A stretch of DNA of 64,000 nucleotides, from NCBI RefSeq assembly GCF_000816495.1, contig NZ_JXBK01000001.1, forward strand, positions 2,271,727 to 2,335,726, in the 5' to 3' direction. The notes beneath the pieces are model-generated. The model searched no databases. It was not told where the DNA came from and saw nothing but the letters and a program-made list of their open reading frames with translations. Below are positions 1-8,992 of this stretch, piece by piece (position 1 is the stretch's first letter; each line of letters starts with the position of its first letter). Made by a program: the position numbers and the translations under genes. This stretch comes from Acinetobacter harbinensis. Its GTDB lineage: Bacteria; Pseudomonadota; Gammaproteobacteria; Pseudomonadales; Moraxellaceae.

Positions 1-105
1 ATAGCCTTCCTTTTGTGCTCTTTTGACAAAAGGGTCGTCTAAGTGTTCGCGCATCCAGTCTCGACTACTCTTGGATAACTTTTGGTTGGTAATGCGTGTC
101 GCCAT
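1..105 (-). CDS. rlmE: 23S rRNA 2'-O-ribose methyltransferase RlmE, N-terminal part (cut by window edge)
   Basis: Only the first 35 codons are present; the gene continues beyond base 1. The translation begins [14 protein letters not shown] and goes on with an [12 protein letters not shown] segment, the characteristic start of RlmE (FtsJ/RrmJ), which methylates U2552 of 23S rRNA on the large subunit. The SAM-binding domain is outside the window. It is divergent from yhbY, the same arrangement as in E. coli, which supports the call. Confidence 0.85.
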   Translation of the reverse strand, partial: MATRITNQKLSKSSRDWMREHLDDPFVKRAQKEGY

Positions 106-263
106 AACTCTCTAAATAATAAAAAACTGCTAATTCATGATTGTACGTGAAAAATACTGGCCTTGCAGTATTCATCTGTATCTAAATCCGATCTTTAAAG
201 CGCTTTATCCGATATGTAAATAGATTATTTCAATAGAATATACAGCGTTTAAACCTGGCATTT

Positions 264-271
264 GGTATACT
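264..271 (+). promoter_or_regulatory. Extended -10 promoter candidate for yhbY
   Basis: A TGG-TATACT extended -10 element lies about 30 bases before the yhbY start, with no good -35 match at 16-18 bases. This is motif reading only. Confidence 0.35.
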
Positions 272-299
272 AAGGCGTTTTTAAAATTAGGTTATTTTT

Positions 300-623
300 A
301 TGGCGGCTTTATCCATTCAAGAACGCAAACGTTTGCGTCAAATCGGACATGCACTTAACCCAGTGGTTATGCTCGGCGGTCAAGGTTTGACTGAAAATGT
401 CATTGAAGAAACAAACCGTGCTTTAAATGATCACGAACTCATTAAAGTTAAAATTGGCGGTGAAGATCGTGAAGCGCGTGTTGCTGCAATGAACGAAATT
501 GCTCAAGTTACAGGTGCGGAATTGGTACAAACAATTGGTAAAATTGCGTTACTTTATAAAAAAGCAAGCAAACAGAATCCAAAATTGTCTAACCTTGTAC
601 GCTTTGCAAATATTTCTAACTAA
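300..623 (+). CDS. yhbY: YhbY family RNA-binding protein (CRM domain)
   Basis: The 107-residue product is a single CRM (YhbY) domain, the full length of the bacterial family. The GGQG loop typical of the fold is at residues 26-29, followed by helices and a basic C-terminus. In E. coli YhbY associates with pre-50S ribosomal particles, so a role in ribosome assembly is likely. The divergent neighbour rlmE acts on the same subunit. The DOMON-like gene follows after 5 bases, so the two are probably cotranscribed. Confidence 0.92.
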   Translation: MAALSIQERKRLRQIGHALNPVVMLGGQGLTENVIEETNRALNDHELIKVKIGGEDREARVAAMNEIAQVTGAELVQTIGKIALLYKKASKQNPKLSNLVRFANISN

Positions 624-628
624 GCTAT

Positions 629-1168
629 ATGGCCAGTTATGAACTAAATGCTTTTAATCGTCGTTTTCAATCTATTTCTTTGGTTGGAGCGATCGAGCAA
701 CAAGGCGCACATGGCTTACATGTCGGTTTTTGGTTGCGTGATCCAAATCAATTCATGCAGTGGCCTGAATTGGTTCATGGTAACCCACGCCAAGATTTTT
801 TGTGGCAACACACTTGTTATGAAATTTTTATTGGCGTTCACGGTGAAGATTTTTATCGTGAGATTAATCTCTCCCCTTCACAAGCTTGGCAAGCATATCA
901 ATTTGAGGAATATCGTTATCCTGAAGATATGCCGCCGCAAGCCGCAACGGATATTGAACTTAATCAACTCAAACGTACACACTATGGTTTAAGTGTGAAT
1001 TTAGATTTGAGCGAGTTTATGTTGAAGCACAAATTAAAATGGTCGGATATGTTTTTAAGTTTGAGTGCTGTGCTTAAAACCTCGCAAGGTGATCAACACT
1101 ATGCGATGCAACACAGTAGCCCAGCGGCCGACTTTCACAATAAACGTGATTGGTTACATCAATTTTAA
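629..1168 (+). CDS. DOMON-like domain-containing protein
   Basis: A 179-residue protein with no signal peptide or membrane segment. Its length and segments (FWLRDPNQFMQWPELV, LWQHTCYEIFIGV, YREINLSPSQAWQAY) match the family annotated as DOMON-like type 9 carbohydrate-binding domain, a beta-sandwich related to haem or sugar-binding modules. The ligand is unknown. It starts 5 bases after yhbY, which implies translational coupling, and is closed by the hairpin at 1194-1222. The family call rests on recall of similar proteins. Confidence 0.7.
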   Translation: MASYELNAFNRRFQSISLVGAIEQQGAHGLHVGFWLRDPNQFMQWPELVHGNPRQDFLWQHTCYEIFIGVHGEDFYREINLSPSQAWQAYQFEEYRYPEDMPPQAATDIELNQLKRTHYGLSVNLDLSEFMLKHKLKWSDMFLSLSAVLKTSQGDQHYAMQHSSPAADFHNKRDWLHQF

Positions 1169-1193
1169 GCAGTCGTCTTATTCTTGAGTCAAT

Positions 1194-1222
1194 AAAAAAG
1201 TGAGGTTATACCTCACTTTTTT
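1194..1222. terminator. Bidirectional intrinsic terminator
   Basis: Stem GTGAGG/CCTCAC with a TTATA loop is flanked by six A on the left and six T on the right. It can end both the yhbY operon and the convergent coiled-coil gene. Confidence 0.85.
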
Positions 1223-1246
1223 ATGTTCTAACTATTTAGTAACGAA

Positions 1247-1738
1247 TTAGCTTTTAGCTTCGCTATCTGTATCAGATTTAGCGGCATCTTCTTTGGCTGG
1301 AACGACTTTATTCCACACTTCTAAAGTATGCTCTTTAGAACGCTTGAATGTTTCGTTCAGTTGATCTTTATGTTTAGAGGAAATTTGGCTTACGTCCTCT
1401 TTCAATTCTTTACCCAATTTCGATAAATCTTCAATCACTGTATTTAATTCAGATTTTACAAAGTCTTTGAGTTCAGTTAAATCTTTTGATGAGAAGTTGA
1501 GTTGCTTTTTAAGGCTCTCAAGACGCTGCATTAAATCTTCTTTTAAGTTTTTAACTTGCTCTTGTACATTTGCTTGCACTTCTTTGCTGTCTTCTTTTAC
1601 CGTTTCAGCAGATTCTAATACTGCTGCTGTCACTTTTTGCTTGGTTTCTTTAGCAGTATCTTGCAAGTGTTCAACCTGTTGTGCAATAACTTCTTTCACA
1701 GGTGTTTTCGATTTCGCTGATTTTTGTTCTGTGGTCAT
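1247..1738 (-). CDS. Hypothetical helical coiled-coil protein
   Basis: I do not recognise this 163-residue protein. It is almost entirely Lys/Glu/Asp/Ser with regularly spaced Leu and Val, a long amphipathic helix or coiled coil (for example NLKEDLMQRLESLKKQLNF). It has no signal peptide, cysteine or membrane segment. The composition recalls phasins, apolipoprotein-like or LEA-like proteins, but no PHA genes are nearby. ATG at 1738 is chosen because AGGA lies at proper spacing; the frame is open to a TTG at 1819, giving a 27-residue extension without coiled-coil character. It shares a terminator with the upstream convergent operon. Confidence 0.75.
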   Translation of the reverse strand: MTTEQKSAKSKTPVKEVIAQQVEHLQDTAKETKQKVTAAVLESAETVKEDSKEVQANVQEQVKNLKEDLMQRLESLKKQLNFSSKDLTELKDFVKSELNTVIEDLSKLGKELKEDVSQISSKHKDQLNETFKRSKEHTLEVWNKVVPAKEDAAKSDTDSEAKS

Positions 1739-1913
1739 GATCTTTGTTCCTATAGTTATTAGATGGGTGTGATAGCCTAATCCTATTCGGTCTAATTTAA
1801 CTTTTGATTTGTCTGACAATCCTTATTTACTTACACTTTTCCTACACTCATGCAAATACAGATTTCCGGCTAAAATACAAGCTCTTTATCTTAAAACTTC
1901 ATGGTAAATAAAA

Positions 1914-1942
1914 TAGACTTCAATCTGCTTACTGCGTATAAT
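1914..1942 (+). promoter_or_regulatory. carAB promoter
   Basis: TAGACT (-35) and TATAAT (-10, perfect consensus) are separated by 17 bases. This predicts transcription from about 1949, giving a leader of roughly 100 bases before the carA start. Confidence 0.7.
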
Positions 1943-1956
1943 ACCGTGTTAAGTTC

Positions 1957-2024
1957 AAGCGAGCAGACATAGGAGGGTAGGTTTAAAACATGACCTTCCT
2001 TTTTTTTCGTCTACTCGCTTTTTT
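1957..2024 (+). promoter_or_regulatory. Putative attenuator in the carAB leader
   Basis: Two nested hairpins. The inner stem pairs AGGAGGGT (1971-1978) with ACCTTCCT (1993-2000), one G-U pair, followed directly by seven T: a canonical intrinsic terminator inside the leader. The outer stem pairs AAGCGAG-c-AGAC (1957-1968) with GTCT-a-CTCGCTT (2009-2020), followed by four T. An ATG at 1990 opens a 35-codon frame (1990-2097) that reads through the T-rich tract as Met-Thr-Phe-Leu-Phe-Phe and overlaps the carA start out of frame; AGGAGG lies 13 bases before it. This resembles UTP-sensitive attenuation such as E. coli pyrBI, but the mechanism is inferred. Confidence 0.55.
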
Positions 2025-2050
2025 ACAGCCTAAATTTCAGGAGCTTTGGT

Positions 2051-3190
2051 TTGAGCACTCCCGCCATTTTAGCCCTCGCAGATGGAACGATCTTTAAAGG
2101 TACGTCTATCGGTGCGTCGGGTAGTACGACTGGTGAAGTCGTTTTTAATACTGCCATGACTGGCTATCAAGAAATTTTGACTGACCCAAGTTATGCACAA
2201 CAACTTGTTACCCTCACTTACCCACATATTGGTAATACCGGTTGCACTGATGAAGACACTGAGTCAGGTCGTATTCATAAAGTCTGGGCCAACGGTTTAA
2301 TTATCCGCGACCTACCGTTATTGCATAGTAATTTCCGCGCCACTCAATCTTTAGGTGACTATCTCAAGCAACACAATGTGGTTGCGATTGCCGATATTGA
2401 TACGCGTAAATTGACCCGAATTTTACGTGCCAAAGGCGCGCAAAATGGCTGCATTCTTGCCGGCGAAAATATTACAGAAGAACAAGCATTAGAAAAAGCA
2501 CGTGCATTTGGCGGTCTAGACGGCTTAGATTTGGCAAAAGAGTGTTGTGATCCAACTGGTTTTGAATGGACAGAGGGCTCATGGGTTCTCGGTCAAGGCT
2601 TCTCTCAACCTGAACTTAAATTCCATGTGGTTGCATATGATTACGGTGTCAAAACCAACATCTTACGTATGCTCGCTGACCGCGGATGTCGACTGACTGT
2701 AGTCCCAGCTCAAACGCCTGCAGAAACAGTACTTGCCTTGAATCCAGACGGTATCTTCTTATCGAATGGTCCGGGCGATCCAGCTGCCTGTGACTATGCC
2801 ATTGAAGCAATAAAAACCATTGTTGAAACTACGACTATTCCGTTATTTGGGATTTGCTTAGGTCACCAACTGCTTGCGCTTGCTTCAGGTGCCAAAACCA
2901 TGAAAATGAGTCATGGTCATCATGGTGCGAATCACCCTGTACAAAACATCGAAGATGGTACAGTGATGATTACGTCGCAAAACCATGGCTTTGCGGTAGA
3001 TGCAGAGACATTGCCAGCAACATTAAGAGTGACACATAAGTCATTATTTGATGGAACAAACCAAGGGATTCATCGTACAGACAAACCGGTATTCAGCTTC
3101 CAAGGTCATCCTGAAGCGAATCCAGGTCCACATGACTGTGCCCCATTGTTCGATCATTTCATCGAACTTATTGAAGCATCTAAGAAGTAA
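2051..3190 (+). CDS. carA: Carbamoyl-phosphate synthase small (glutaminase) subunit
   Basis: CarA releases ammonia from glutamine for CarB; carbamoyl phosphate then feeds pyrimidine and arginine synthesis in the cytoplasm. The 379 residues are full length. The N-terminal half is the CPSase small-chain domain; the C-terminal half is a class I glutamine amidotransferase with catalytic Cys269 (GICLGHQ) and His353/Glu355 (QGHPEANP). The start is TTG at 2051, supported by AGGAG 7 bases upstream and by the conserved N-terminus [13 protein letters not shown]. carB follows after 13 bases. A terminator-like leader upstream suggests transcriptional attenuation. Confidence 0.97.
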   Translation: MSTPAILALADGTIFKGTSIGASGSTTGEVVFNTAMTGYQEILTDPSYAQQLVTLTYPHIGNTGCTDEDTESGRIHKVWANGLIIRDLPLLHSNFRATQSLGDYLKQHNVVAIADIDTRKLTRILRAKGAQNGCILAGENITEEQALEKARAFGGLDGLDLAKECCDPTGFEWTEGSWVLGQGFSQPELKFHVVAYDYGVKTNILRMLADRGCRLTVVPAQTPAETVLALNPDGIFLSNGPGDPAACDYAIEAIKTIVETTTIPLFGICLGHQLLALASGAKTMKMSHGHHGANHPVQNIEDGTVMITSQNHGFAVDAETLPATLRVTHKSLFDGTNQGIHRTDKPVFSFQGHPEANPGPHDCAPLFDHFIELIEASKK

Positions 3191-3203
3191 TTAAGGAGCG
3201 ATC

Positions 3204-6200
3204 ATGGCTAAACGTACAGACATTAAAAGCATCTTAATTATTGGTGCAGGTCCGATTGTCATCGGTCAAGCATGTGAGTTCGATTACTCAGGTGCACAAG
3301 CATGTAAAGCCCTTCGTGAAGAAGGTTATCGCGTTATTTTGGTGAACTCAAATCCAGCCACCATTATGACCGACCCAAGCATGGCAGATGCCACGTATAT
3401 CGAACCGATTACTTGGCAAACTGTTGCACAAATCATTGAAAAAGAACGTCCAGATGCGGTTTTACCGACCATGGGCGGTCAGACTGCACTGAACTGTGCG
3501 CTGGCATTAGATGAACACGGTATTTTAGCTAAATACAATGTTGAATTGATTGGTGCAAGTAAAGATGCCATTGAAATGGCTGAAGACCGTAAATTGTTTG
3601 ATGATGCGATGCGTCGTATCGGTCTTGAATGCCCACGTGCGGCCGTTGCCAGCACCATGGAAGAAGCGTTTGAGATTCAAGCAACCCTTGGCTTCCCATC
3701 GATTATTCGCCCTTCATTTACCATGGGCGGTTCAGGTGGTGGTATCGCTTACAACCGCGACGAATTTATTGAAATTTGTGAACGTGGTTTTGACCTCTCT
3801 CCGACTCACCAACTGCTCATTGATGAATCATTGATTGGTTGGAAAGAATACGAGATGGAAGTGGTTCGTGACAAAAATGACAATTGTATTATTGTCTGTG
3901 CCATTGAAAACTTCGATCCAATGGGCGTTCACACAGGTGACTCCATCACGGTTGCACCTGCGCAAACCTTGACCGACAAAGAATATCAAATCATGCGTAA
4001 TGCATCGATTGCCGTTCTGCGTGAAATTGGGGTAGAAACAGGTGGTTCGAACGTTCAATTCGGTATTAATCCGAAAGACGGTCGTATGGTGGTGATTGAG
4101 ATGAACCCGCGTGTATCACGCTCATCTGCTTTGGCATCAAAAGCCACAGGTTTCCCGATTGCACGTATCGCAGCGAAATTGGCTGTCGGTTACACTCTTG
4201 ATGAGTTGAAAAACGACATCACGGGCGGTGTAACACCGGCGTCATTTGAACCTGCAATTGACTATGTTGTGACCAAGATTCCTCGTTTTAACTTCGAGAA
4301 ATTCCCACAAGCAGATGCAGTACTGACCACACAGATGAAATCTGTCGGTGAAGTGATGGCCATTGGTCGTAACTTCCAAGAGTCTTTACAAAAAGCGCTT
4401 CGTGGTCTGGAAGTTGGTGCTTGTGGCTTTGATGAACAAATTGCAGTCGGCACTGAAGGCGCGCGCGATAAGATTCTACAAGAACTGAAAGTACCCGGCC
4501 CTGAGCGTATTTGGTATATCGCAGATGCTTTTCGTCATGGCTTTAGCTTAGATGAAATCTTTACTGCAACCAACATCGACAAATGGTTCTTGATTCAAAT
4601 TGAAGACATCATTAAAACCGAAGAACAAGTGAAGACGCTTGGTTTTGGTGATTTGAATGCCGATAACATCCGTTCGTTCAAACGCAAAGGTTTATCTGAC
4701 CTGCGTATTGCACACTTGATGGGTATTTCACAAAAACAATTCCGTAAACATCGTTGGAACTTGGGTGTTTACCCAGTTTACAAACGCGTGGATACCTGTG
4801 CAGCTGAGTTTGAATCAGATACAGCGTACATGTATTCAACTTACGATGAAGAATGTGAAGCCAACCCATCGACCAAAGATAAAATTATGGTGATCGGTGG
4901 CGGGCCAAACCGTATTGGTCAAGGGATCGAGTTCGATTATTGCTGTGTACACGCAGCGCTTGCTATGCGTGAAGATGGTTATGAAACCATCATGGTCAAC
5001 TGTAATCCTGAAACGGTTTCAACCGACTATGACACTTCAGATCGTTTGTATTTTGAGCCAATCACTTTAGAAGATGTGCTTGAAATTGTACGTATGGAAA
5101 AACCGAAAGGGATTATCGTACAGTACGGTGGCCAAACCCCATTGAAATTGGCACGCGCTTTAGAAGAAGCTGGTGCTCCAATTATTGGTACATCACCAGA
5201 CGCGATTGACCGTGCAGAAGACCGCGAACGTTTTCAACAAATGATTCAACGTCTACAACTACGCCAACCGAAAAACAGCATTGTAAAATCTGCTGAAGAA
5301 GGTATGGCAGAAGCCTCTAAAGTCGGTTATCCGCTTGTGGTACGTCCATCTTATGTACTGGGTGGCCGTGCGATGGAAATTGTCTATAACGATGATGAGC
5401 TTAAACGCTATCTTCGTGATGCGGTTCAAGCGTCGAATGAAGCCCCTGTTCTGCTCGATCACTTCTTAGATGATGCCATTGAAGTTGATGTAGACTGCGT
5501 ATCTGACGGTAAAGAAGTGGTGATTGGCGGCATTATGCAGCACATCGAACAAGCCGGTATTCACTCGGGTGACTCAGCCTGTTCAATCCCACCTTATTCT
5601 TTATCGAATGAGATTCAAGACGAAATGCGTCGTCAAACCGTTGCGATGGCCAAAGAGCTGGGTGTCATCGGTTTGATGAACGTACAGTTTGCGGTCAAAG
5701 GTGAAGACGTTTATATTTTAGAAGTGAATCCACGTGCATCACGTACTGTGCCATTCGTCTCTAAATGTATTGGTGAATCTTTAGCCAAAGTTGCAGCCCG
5801 CTGTATGGCCGGTCAATCTTTACAATCTCAAGGCTTTACCAAAGAGATTATTCCAAAGCACTTTGCCGTAAAAGAAGCTGTTTTTCCTTTTGCGAAATTC
5901 CCCGGTGTTGATCCTGTACTTGGGCCTGAGATGAAATCGACAGGTGAAGTCATGGGTGTGGGTACTTCATTTGGTGAAGCGTTCTATAAAGCGGTGTTAG
6001 GCTCGAATGATCGTTTACCGGGTAAACCAACCATCGGCGAAGTTAAACATGCCTTTATCTCTGTTCGTGATTCAGACAAACCACGTGTTGTAGGAATTGC
6101 CAAACAACTGGTTGATTTTGGCTTTAAAGTGATTGCGACTGGTGGTACTTTTGATGTCATCCATGAAGCAGGTATTGCCTGTGAACGGGTGAATAAAGTC

Positions 6201-6434
6201 ACAGAAGGTCGTCCTAATATCGTCGACCGCTTGAAAAATGGCGAGATTCACCTCATTATCAATACCACTGAAGGTAAACAAGCGCAGCAGGATTCATTCT
6301 CAATCCGTCGCTCTGCACTTCAAGGTAAAGTGTATTACACCACCACCTTGAACGGTGCTGATGCGGTATGCCAAGCGTTGGCCATTAAATTACCAATGGA
6401 TGTTTACCGTCTACAAGATTTAATCGCAGGTTAA
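3204..6434 (+). CDS. carB: Carbamoyl-phosphate synthase large subunit
   Basis: The 1076-residue subunit makes carbamoyl phosphate from bicarbonate, ammonia and two ATP. It has the family's duplicated architecture: an N-terminal ATP-grasp half (carboxy-phosphate site, starting [20 protein letters not shown]), an oligomerisation region near residue 400-550, a second ATP-grasp half (carbamoyl-phosphate site, starting [18 protein letters not shown]), and a C-terminal MGS-like allosteric domain from about 935. Both ATP-grasp halves retain the EMNPR/EVNPR metal-binding strand. The start has AAGGAG at good spacing. It forms an operon with carA. Confidence 0.98.
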   Translation: MAKRTDIKSILIIGAGPIVIGQACEFDYSGAQACKALREEGYRVILVNSNPATIMTDPSMADATYIEPITWQTVAQIIEKERPDAVLPTMGGQTALNCALALDEHGILAKYNVELIGASKDAIEMAEDRKLFDDAMRRIGLECPRAAVASTMEEAFEIQATLGFPSIIRPSFTMGGSGGGIAYNRDEFIEICERGFDLSPTHQLLIDESLIGWKEYEMEVVRDKNDNCIIVCAIENFDPMGVHTGDSITVAPAQTLTDKEYQIMRNASIAVLREIGVETGGSNVQFGINPKDGRMVVIEMNPRVSRSSALASKATGFPIARIAAKLAVGYTLDELKNDITGGVTPASFEPAIDYVVTKIPRFNFEKFPQADAVLTTQMKSVGEVMAIGRNFQESLQKALRGLEVGACGFDEQIAVGTEGARDKILQELKVPGPERIWYIADAFRHGFSLDEIFTATNIDKWFLIQIEDIIKTEEQVKTLGFGDLNADNIRSFKRKGLSDLRIAHLMGISQKQFRKHRWNLGVYPVYKRVDTCAAEFESDTAYMYSTYDEECEANPSTKDKIMVIGGGPNRIGQGIEFDYCCVHAALAMREDGYETIMVNCNPETVSTDYDTSDRLYFEPITLEDVLEIVRMEKPKGIIVQYGGQTPLKLARALEEAGAPIIGTSPDAIDRAEDRERFQQMIQRLQLRQPKNSIVKSAEEGMAEASKVGYPLVVRPSYVLGGRAMEIVYNDDELKRYLRDAVQASNEAPVLLDHFLDDAIEVDVDCVSDGKEVVIGGIMQHIEQAGIHSGDSACSIPPYSLSNEIQDEMRRQTVAMAKELGVIGLMNVQFAVKGEDVYILEVNPRASRTVPFVSKCIGESLAKVAARCMAGQSLQSQGFTKEIIPKHFAVKEAVFPFAKFPGVDPVLGPEMKSTGEVMGVGTSFGEAFYKAVLGSNDRLPGKPTIGEVKHAFISVRDSDKPRVVGIAKQLVDFGFKVIATGGTFDVIHEAGIACERVNKVTEGRPNIVDRLKNGEIHLIINTTEGKQAQQDSFSIRRSALQGKVYYTTTLNGADAVCQALAIKLPMDVYRLQDLIAG

Positions 6435-6450
6435 TAAATTTAACGATAAG

Positions 6451-6482
6451 TCCCGTCACTTTATCGGTGGCGGGATTTTTTT
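6451..6482 (+). terminator. Intrinsic terminator after carB
   Basis: Stem CCCG-t-CAC/GTG-g-CGGG with a short T-rich loop is followed by ATTTTTTT. It sits between carB and greA, so greA is either read through or has its own promoter in 6483-6520. Confidence 0.8.
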
Positions 6483-6525
6483 ATTTATAAACCATTCATT
6501 TTTATACTGACTTAGGGGGACAACA

Positions 6526-7002
6526 ATGCAACGTTATCCTATGACTCCCGAAGGCAAAGACGCCTTAGAGAAAGAATTATATCAATTAAAAAGTATTGAT
6601 CGTCCACGTATTATCTCAGCGATTGCAGAAGCACGTGAACATGGGGATTTAAAAGAAAACGCGGAATATCATGCTGCTCGCGAGCAACAAGGTTTTTGTG
6701 AAGGCCGTATTCAAGATATTGAAGGCCGTTTGGGTGCGATGCAAGTGATCGACATTCATACACTTGAAAAAAATGGTCGTGTGGTGTTTGGCGTCACAGT
6801 TACCATTGAAAATCTTGATACTGAAGAAAAAAAGACCTATAAAATTGTAGGCGATGACGAAGCTGACTTTAAGATTAATAAAATCTCAGTTAACTCGCCA
6901 ATTGCACGCGGTCTTTTGGGTAAGAGCGAAGGTGATGATGCAAAAATTACCACCCCACAAGGTGAAGTGGAATACGAAATTGTAAAAGTCGAATATCTTT
7001 AA
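6526..7002 (+). CDS. greA: Transcription elongation factor GreA
   Basis: GreA enters the RNA polymerase secondary channel and stimulates cleavage of backtracked RNA. The 158 residues are full length: an N-terminal antiparallel coiled coil to about residue 75, with the acidic tip in the [16 protein letters not shown] segment, then a C-terminal FKBP-like domain ending in [20 protein letters not shown] precedes the ATG. It follows carB, as in other gammaproteobacteria with car-greA linkage, but a terminator intervenes. Confidence 0.97.
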   Translation: MQRYPMTPEGKDALEKELYQLKSIDRPRIISAIAEAREHGDLKENAEYHAAREQQGFCEGRIQDIEGRLGAMQVIDIHTLEKNGRVVFGVTVTIENLDTEEKKTYKIVGDDEADFKINKISVNSPIARGLLGKSEGDDAKITTPQGEVEYEIVKVEYL

Positions 7003-7035
7003 AATGTAATCTTAAAGATGAGTGATTGATTTAAG

Positions 7036-7057
7036 ACCCCTCTCTGGAGGGGTTTTT
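7036..7057 (+). terminator. Intrinsic terminator after greA
   Basis: Stem ACCCCTC/GAGGGGT with loop TCTG, followed by further T residues. Confidence 0.88.
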
Positions 7058-7120
7058 GATTTGCAACAAAATACTCTGAACGCTATATTGATTATAAATC
7101 ACTCACCACTTAATAAAAAA

Positions 7121-7360
7121 ATGTCTCAGAATCACTATTTATCTTTGACTGATCGCTTTATCAGTGCCCTGTATTGTGGCTTAGGCGGCATATTTTTGGG
7201 AATTACCGTCGCTATTTTTTGCTCTTATCAGGTCAGCACAAGCACTAGCTCGGTTAAAATTATCATTATCACGACACTACTTTGCGCGTTATTCGGTTTT
7301 TTAGCGCCCCATTTAGCTAAAAATAGCTTTCGTATCCTGTGGAATTTTTTCTCTGCTTAG
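7121..7360 (+). CDS. Small two-helix membrane protein, hypothetical
   Basis: A 79-residue product if translation begins at ATG 7121; the frame extends to 7022 but that part includes the greA terminator. Two hydrophobic segments (about residues 13-38 and 45-65) are joined by a Ser/Thr-rich loop, suggesting an inner-membrane hairpin protein. No family recognised. It ends 71 bases before the likely start of the acetyltransferase, so the two may be cotranscribed. No strong ribosome-binding site is visible, which lowers confidence. Confidence 0.5.
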   Translation: MSQNHYLSLTDRFISALYCGLGGIFLGITVAIFCSYQVSTSTSSVKIIIITTLLCALFGFLAPHLAKNSFRILWNFFSA

Positions 7361-7431
7361 TTGCTGCTGTATGCGCTTTAGCGATATTTAACGCTATAAT
7401 TGACGCTCCTGCTCTTTTGTACGCTCAATTT

Positions 7432-8064
7432 ATGCCCTCTCTGATTAATGCTCCAGTGAAGCACTGGTGTGAGTTCGAATTTATCTCGAAAACGGTAAAA
7501 AATCCGAATATTCATATTAAAGGTAATTATTCTTACTATTCAGCCTACTGGGATCAGGGTTTTGAGCGTTGTGTGGTGCGTTATTTACATGAAAAACCCG
7601 CAACACCAGAGAAACCGATTGATCAGCTACATATCGGAAATTTTGTCTGTTTTGGTGCAGAATGTGTGATTATGATGGGCGGCAATCAGTTGCATCGTAG
7701 CGATTGGATTTCCACTTTTCCGTTTGATACCCGAAGTTTTGTTGCTGCAGGTGATACCACTATTTCTGACGGATGTTGGATTGGTAGTCGCGCCATGATT
7801 ATGCAAGGTGTAACCCTAGGTGAAGGTGCTGTGGTTGCAACAGGCGCTGTGGTCACCAAAGATGTGCCGCCTTATACTGTGGTCGGCGGTGTTCCTGCCA
7901 AAGTGATTAAATATCGCTTTTCTGAAATAGATATAGAAAAAATGCTTGCGCTAAAACTGTATGATTTAGAGGAGAAGCAGTTTTTAAAAATGCGTGAGCA
8001 GTTACAGACAGATGATGTTGAGTCCTTGGTTAAATATTTCAAAAAACAAAGTGATAAAGAATAG
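7432..8064 (+). CDS. CatB-related O-acetyltransferase (left-handed beta-helix)
   Basis: A 210-residue protein of the xenobiotic acetyltransferase group (chloramphenicol CatB and streptogramin Vat). Recognisable parts are NPNIHIKGNYSYYSAYW near the N-terminus, the catalytic-histidine region MMGGNQLHRSDWISTFPF, the hexapeptide-repeat coil SDGCWIGSRAMIMQGVTLG, and the closing VVTKDVPPYTVVGGVPAKVI. It should transfer acetyl from acetyl-CoA to a hydroxyl; the substrate is unknown and resistance cannot be assumed. ATG 7432 gives the family's usual length; GTG 7339 would add a hydrophobic leader of 31 residues. No clear ribosome-binding site is seen. A TATAAT lies at 7395-7400. Confidence 0.85.
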   Translation: MPSLINAPVKHWCEFEFISKTVKNPNIHIKGNYSYYSAYWDQGFERCVVRYLHEKPATPEKPIDQLHIGNFVCFGAECVIMMGGNQLHRSDWISTFPFDTRSFVAAGDTTISDGCWIGSRAMIMQGVTLGEGAVVATGAVVTKDVPPYTVVGGVPAKVIKYRFSEIDIEKMLALKLYDLEEKQFLKMREQLQTDDVESLVKYFKKQSDKE

Positions 8065-8474
8065 TTCTGCTCAATTTAATTAATATTTTTAAGCCTGCCC
8101 GCGCTATCATTTAATCTTATACTCGACAGACATATTGATTAGATAAATAGATTCTTAACTGAAGTTATTCAGCGGTTATCCAACAGATGAGAGATAAAAT
8201 TTAAACCTAGTCAGCCACGCTTTTGAGCTATTTAATTAAATAAAAAAATATGCTTACAATTTCATCAGACTTTAGTTTTAAAGCCACTAATTTCAGGGCT
8301 AATTTGTGTTAAATTAAATCATCTTTTTGAGGGATTAAATAATTATCCTTATGAAATTACTAGGTTTTATTTTATTTTCAACTTTATTATAATTAACTAA
8401 AGAGTGCTTTAGTCAATAACAAATTATCATTTTCAAAATATTCATTGAAGAAGTAATTACAAGGAGAAATTTAG
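8065..8474. other. AT-rich intergenic region upstream of the universal stress gene
   Basis: About 410 bases, very AT-rich, with no open frame of note and no clear hairpin terminator after the acetyltransferase. It should contain the uspA-like promoter and possibly a long 5' leader, but no convincing -35/-10 pair stands out. Confidence 0.4.
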
Positions 8475-8918
8475 ATGGCTTATCATAATATTTTAGTACC
8501 GGTTGATGGTTCAGAAACTGCTTATGCGGCAGTTGACAAAGCCGTTGAATTTGCAAAAGCATTTGGTAGTAAAATTACGGTGGTTCAAGTGCTATCGCTT
8601 GACCCATATATTGCCGCAGAATATATCTCTGCCAATCAGACCAATGATTTGATTGAACGTGCACGTACCGCAGTTTTGGAATCATTAAATGCGGCAAAAG
8701 CTAAATTTAATGAACACGGTATTGAAGTAGGAGCTCAATTACTTGAAGGGCAAGTGATTCATCGTGAAATTATGGAAGCAGCTGAAAAGACCCATGCTGA
8801 TTTGATTATTATTGGTTCACATGGTCGTACTGGCTTTAAAAAGTTCTTTTTGGGCAGCGTAGCGCAAAGCTTACTCGGTGAATCAAGTGTACCGGTACTG
8901 GTTGTACGTCAAGCTTAA
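8475..8918 (+). CDS. Universal stress protein, UspA family
   Basis: A single 147-residue Usp domain. It begins YHNILVPVDGSE and carries the ATP-binding signature GSHGRTG then, nine residues after the second glycine, GS (GxxGx9GS), followed by VPVLVVRQA. ATP-binding Usp proteins are cytoplasmic dimers that help survival under starvation and respiratory or oxidative stress. AAGGAG precedes the ATG. It stands alone and ends at a hairpin. Confidence 0.93.
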   Translation: MAYHNILVPVDGSETAYAAVDKAVEFAKAFGSKITVVQVLSLDPYIAAEYISANQTNDLIERARTAVLESLNAAKAKFNEHGIEVGAQLLEGQVIHREIMEAAEKTHADLIIIGSHGRTGFKKFFLGSVAQSLLGESSVPVLVVRQA

Positions 8919-8927
8919 TTCTGCATA

Positions 8928-8957
8928 TTTTCCCATCTTTGACTAAAGGTGGGAAAA
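8928..8957. terminator. Hairpin between convergent usp and atl genes
   Basis: TTTTCCCATCTTT pairs with AAAGGTGGGAAAA around loop GACT. The run of T after the stem is short on either strand, so it is a weaker terminator but well placed for both genes. Confidence 0.6.
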
Positions 8958-8992
8958 CTTTAAGTGCATTTAAATCATCTCAAACTATGTTC

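Larger units (their letters stand above)
1739..2050. other. Intergenic region holding the carAB promoter and leader
   Basis: Contains the promoter of the coiled-coil gene on the minus strand, and on the plus strand the carA promoter (1914-1942) and nested leader hairpins (1957-2024), each described separately. Confidence 0.7.
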
